DNA from: Sipunculus nudus
Lineage: Eukaryota; Annelida; Sipuncula; Golfingiida; Sipunculidae
Direction of reading: 5' to 3'
Length of the DNA stretch: 64,000 nucleotides
Assembly (NCBI GenBank): GCA_026874595.1
Contig: CM049320.1
Coordinates: 12,775,488 to 12,839,487, forward strand
How positions within the stretch are numbered: the stretch's first letter is position 1; each line of letters starts with the position of its first letter. This document shows positions 60,792-64,000 of this stretch, in pieces. The position numbers and the translations under genes were made by a program. Below the pieces are notes generated by a model that worked only from the letters and a program-made list of their open reading frames with translations, had not been told where the DNA came from and searched no databases.

Positions 60792-60794
<3 letters not shown>

Positions 60795-63700
60795 CAACAG
60801 GGAGATGTATGTGGTATTGTTTTAACAGCCTTTGAGGAAGTGTCTTTAGGGCAGGGTTTATTTCAGGTAAATATAAATATGCATATTTTCCATAGAGGGT
60901 TTTAACTTATCAGAACAAGTTTTTTAGATTCGCATGAATTTTTACTGGTTTTAGCAGTAAAATAAAGAGGATATCTATGGTATACAGGTACCTCCCTTTG
61001 ATGATTCTATATAAGGTTGTATTGTTGCATCATTAGCGTTACTTCTTGTCTAGTATCTGCAGCATGCCTGACAGAGTACAGGTGCCAGAGGGTCTTTCTT
61101 TCCAGGCTTTTCGGAAATGTATCACTGATGGGCCAATCAAATTGTGGCATTTCATGCTGAGGTCAGATAAATGTGAGCTCTGGAATGAGCAGCTGAAACA
61201 TGCATTATTAAAATCTCACATGCAATATATGTGTGTACTAATTTTTCTGTTTACCATATTGATTAAATTTATGGTTATCTCACTGAGCACTGAGAGAATT
61301 CCCAGGTTTCATGCAGAATTTCCTTGTAAATATATATAAAAAAATATGCATTTGCCAAGAAATATAAGGATCAACTGCCTTGTAAGGAAATGGCTTTTTG
61401 TATGATGATGGTATCACACTATCACAGCTTGGTGTGTATTCTTAGTTACTTCAGCTCTTATCATATCTTACAGACTAAATGGGCCTTTTTCGATGGCCTA
61501 TGAATAACCTGAGATGATTACATTTGTGGTACAGATTTTATTGTTATTATTCTTTTTTTTCTTTTTCAAGAGAATGGTCCTATTAAAGCTGTGATAACCT
61601 TTCTTGGTGCTACACTAGTGTGTGTTGAACCTGGGGGCCCACTTGGAGGTGAAGGGATGGCCCCTCTATTACTTGTCCAGATTGTTCAACTCAAACCCAG
61701 AGCTAAAGAAAGGCTGGATTGGACCATAACCTTGGCCATTATATCTTTGGGTATTGCCAATAGACATTGTAGCGAGGCAGTTAAGGAACCACAAAACGCG
61801 CTACCCCAATCACAGCTGCAGGCATATGGCAACTTGAAAGCGATGCACTCCATTTTAACGTGGTTTATAGGTACTTGTATGGTGTGTAATGTTGAGGCCA
61901 GATGTAAACGCAGGCATTAAAGCCCCTAACAGCACACACAGAGGTCGGCTTATATGAGCAGGGGCCAAACACTGACATTACTATGACACATGCACACATG
62001 TGCTCATGAGCGGAAGGCTCCCGTGCCTGGCCGGATCATTGGGAGGAGTATAAACTTAACAGTCTAAAAACAAGGCAAATTGGCTTGGTGCTTTATACTG
62101 CGGCATCTAGCACACTTTGACATAGCATGATGAATACTGATAACTCTAGCCCCTTGCATAAAACTACAAAAACCACTGCATGGTTATGGGGGCGAAGGGA
62201 AGGCTTTATTTCCTGTGTCTGGTAGATATGGTAGTTTTGTGGCGGTCATCCCAGGCTCCTGTCTTGTGGATTCTTTGTTTTCCAGTTTGATGAGATCATG
62301 GTGGGGAACTGGCAAAGTGGTCCTGGCGTTTCATGTTTTGAGAACACACCATAAGCGCTGCTTGAATCTTGTACTCTCTCACTGCCTTTGGTATTTAAAT
62401 GCGAGCAGTTTTGCTGATGTTTTATTTAATGCATAAATAATGCTCAAAATTAAACTCCTGAATGGGTGATCTTCATTAATCACTCACAAAAATTTCCTTT
62501 CTTTCTGGTTATGTGAATGACCATAAAAATCCCAGTGACGCCAAAATATTTAATTGCAAAATTCACATGCAAAATCCTGTTTCTGTATTAACACACAGAT
62601 TCACTCCTCAAATTGATATAGAAAGGAATTTGTACAAATAGTTGGCATGGAAGAATACTCAGTCTTCATTTCTTCTTTGATGTTGTGACATATTGAACTT
62701 ATCACTTCTGAAGAAAAATGTTGTATTTTTATCATGTTGGTTGGTTGTTTTCATGTATGGATGTTGATTTTCTAAAAAATAAAGACTCTTCTGTTGTTTG
62801 TTGCTATGTTTGTCATGAATAAAAAAAAATATTTAGCATCCATGTTAGAGGGGAAAAGAGGGCATGACCATGAGCAAGGGTTGAGCAGTGGATTCTCAGG
62901 AGGTGCAAAAAGTCCTGTGCATGGAACCAGAAAATGGCATTCTTTTCTGGTCCCTGTGATATGCTTAGCATAGTGGGCATAATAAGAGCTGGGTATCAGT
63001 CTATAGAGGTGCTGGGAACCAGTCTGTACTATATAATATAATTTTGTTGTACTGCATACCAGTTTATAGTACTGAAGGCCATACTGATGACTCTTGTTAT
63101 ATCAGCTTCTTTGGATGCAGATGGGTTCATCAGTCATCTCGTCTTTTCCACAGGTCTTTTTTTCAAAGTTTTCTAGATTTTTTTTAAACATTTAATTGTT
63201 TTGCAGGCATCTCAGCTAATAAACTTATTTTGTCTGACCTAGAAAAAAATGTTTAATGTTTGAAAATTAAAAAGATGAATACCAAATATAAGAAAACACT
63301 TGATATTTTTAGGGACTTATAAAACCAAACCATAAAAATATGATGCACTTCTCAACGTGTTGATTATTTCTTACCTGACCAGAGTAGATATTATGGATTA
63401 ATACAATAAAGCTCTGTGCTGGTTAATAGATGTGGTCCTAATTAAAGTCTGAAAAGGAATATGTAAAAACATGGAGAGTGAGGTTCTTAATCTCATCATC
63501 ACCATGCACCTGATATGCTCTTCAGACAGTCTTTATACAAAATTCATGTCATTTGCAAAGGTGTAAAGTCACATTAATTGGCTGAAAGATCAAAAGCTTT
63601 CCTCACTCTGTTTACAACTAGAGGTGTAGTGAGTGGAGATCTCTGTTTAAAGGGGCTTCATGGTTTGCTAAATGGAGCCTCTGTGTCACTGGTAGCCAGG

Positions 63701-64000
63701 TGGATGTTTTGTTACCTGTTCTGGGAGTGAAGCCTGATTGGTATCACCTGTCTAAGTGTCAGGTGGCCTTTATAAATATTTAACACTGAACAAGCCTCAG
63801 GATGGATACAGGAGATACTGTCTCTAGGAATGTCAAAAATGGAGTGCTAGAAAAAGCGGTATGAGCAGCAGAGACTTGGCAGTATTGTCATTTGTATATA
63901 ACCTGGTCTGTCTCACCATGCTTTATGGTTAAAAATGCTATGAGCGTCCCACCACCATCACACACAACTGTGAATTTGTTCTGTTTAAATAGAAGCAAAA

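Larger units (their letters stand above)
52028..64000 (+). other. RERE: Intron 4 of the RERE-like gene, 5' part
   Basis: It begins with the donor GTAATG and runs off the window, so it is at least 11.97 kb. It contains a full copy of the TATGCCCC dispersed repeat, a TIR transposon nested in a palindrome, a (GA)n tract, and a short perfect hairpin at 59190. From 57650 to 60740 and from 60800 to 64000 I see AT-rich sequence without a supported gene; short open frames there show no family resemblance or flanking splice logic. Confidence 0.75.

Noticed and set aside
61591-61920. 109-codon open frame with VCVEPGGPLGGEGMAPLLLV
   Set aside because: Less AT-rich than its surroundings but no family recognised and no supporting flanks; may be unique non-coding DNA.
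52028-64000. Next RERE exon (expected to continue GKCNI...DIFAAREF...)
   Set aside because: Read by eye through the interval without finding a matching frame between plausible splice sites.

Overview
The window looks like nuclear DNA from an animal, most likely a marine invertebrate. It is AT-rich and has long introns with GT/AG junctions, abundant (TA)n, (GA)n and homopolymeric C/G tracts, and many short non-autonomous DNA transposons. A dispersed repeat with ends reading TATGCCCCCGCC... and ...GTGTCGTACCGACACATCTAG is of a kind I associate with molluscs and other marine invertebrates. I cannot name the species; a lophotrochozoan, perhaps a mollusc, is my best guess and rests on repeat flavour only.

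I can support one protein-coding gene with confidence: the 5' coding part of an RERE/atrophin-type transcriptional corepressor, on the + strand. Four exons (22255-22510, 23062-23132, 27090-27195, 51937-52027) splice in frame into 174 codons plus two bases. The last three exons match the BAH domain of RERE closely. The final intron is still open at the right edge, so the ELM2, SANT, GATA zinc-finger and atrophin parts must lie beyond position 64000. Intron 3 is about 24.7 kb. A non-coding 5' exon probably begins at 21888, and the transcription start should lie further left, unseen.

Layout: 1-12 kb is repeat-dense with no recognisable gene. It holds TA tracts, relics of the dispersed repeat, a 5 x 155 bp tandem array, a 19-bp minisatellite, a GGTTC/GAACC foldback element and a C-rich MITE-like element. 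12-22 kb is quieter non-coding DNA with a cluster of three related MITEs, a pogo-like mini-element and a hAT-like remnant. 22-52 kb is the gene and its introns, which contain inverted-repeat elements, a tRNA-like SINE head, a split 30-bp tandem array, and stretches with transcription-factor-like words (CTCF core, nuclear-receptor DR1, SOX inverted pair, RFX X-box). 52-64 kb is the start of intron 4. It contains the most complete copy of the dispersed repeat (52.77-54.11 kb) and a 1.98-kb element with CAGGGTTCGTAC terminal inverted repeats that sits inside an older palindrome and has a 5-bp target-site duplication.

I saw no CRISPR array, operon, rRNA, intact tRNA, reverse transcriptase or transposase ORF, and nothing that I can honestly call a new biological system. 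The most useful leads are the nested transposon, the structured dispersed repeat, and the motif-bearing stretches in the large RERE intron. All coordinates and motif matches were read by eye; no alignment or database search was run.
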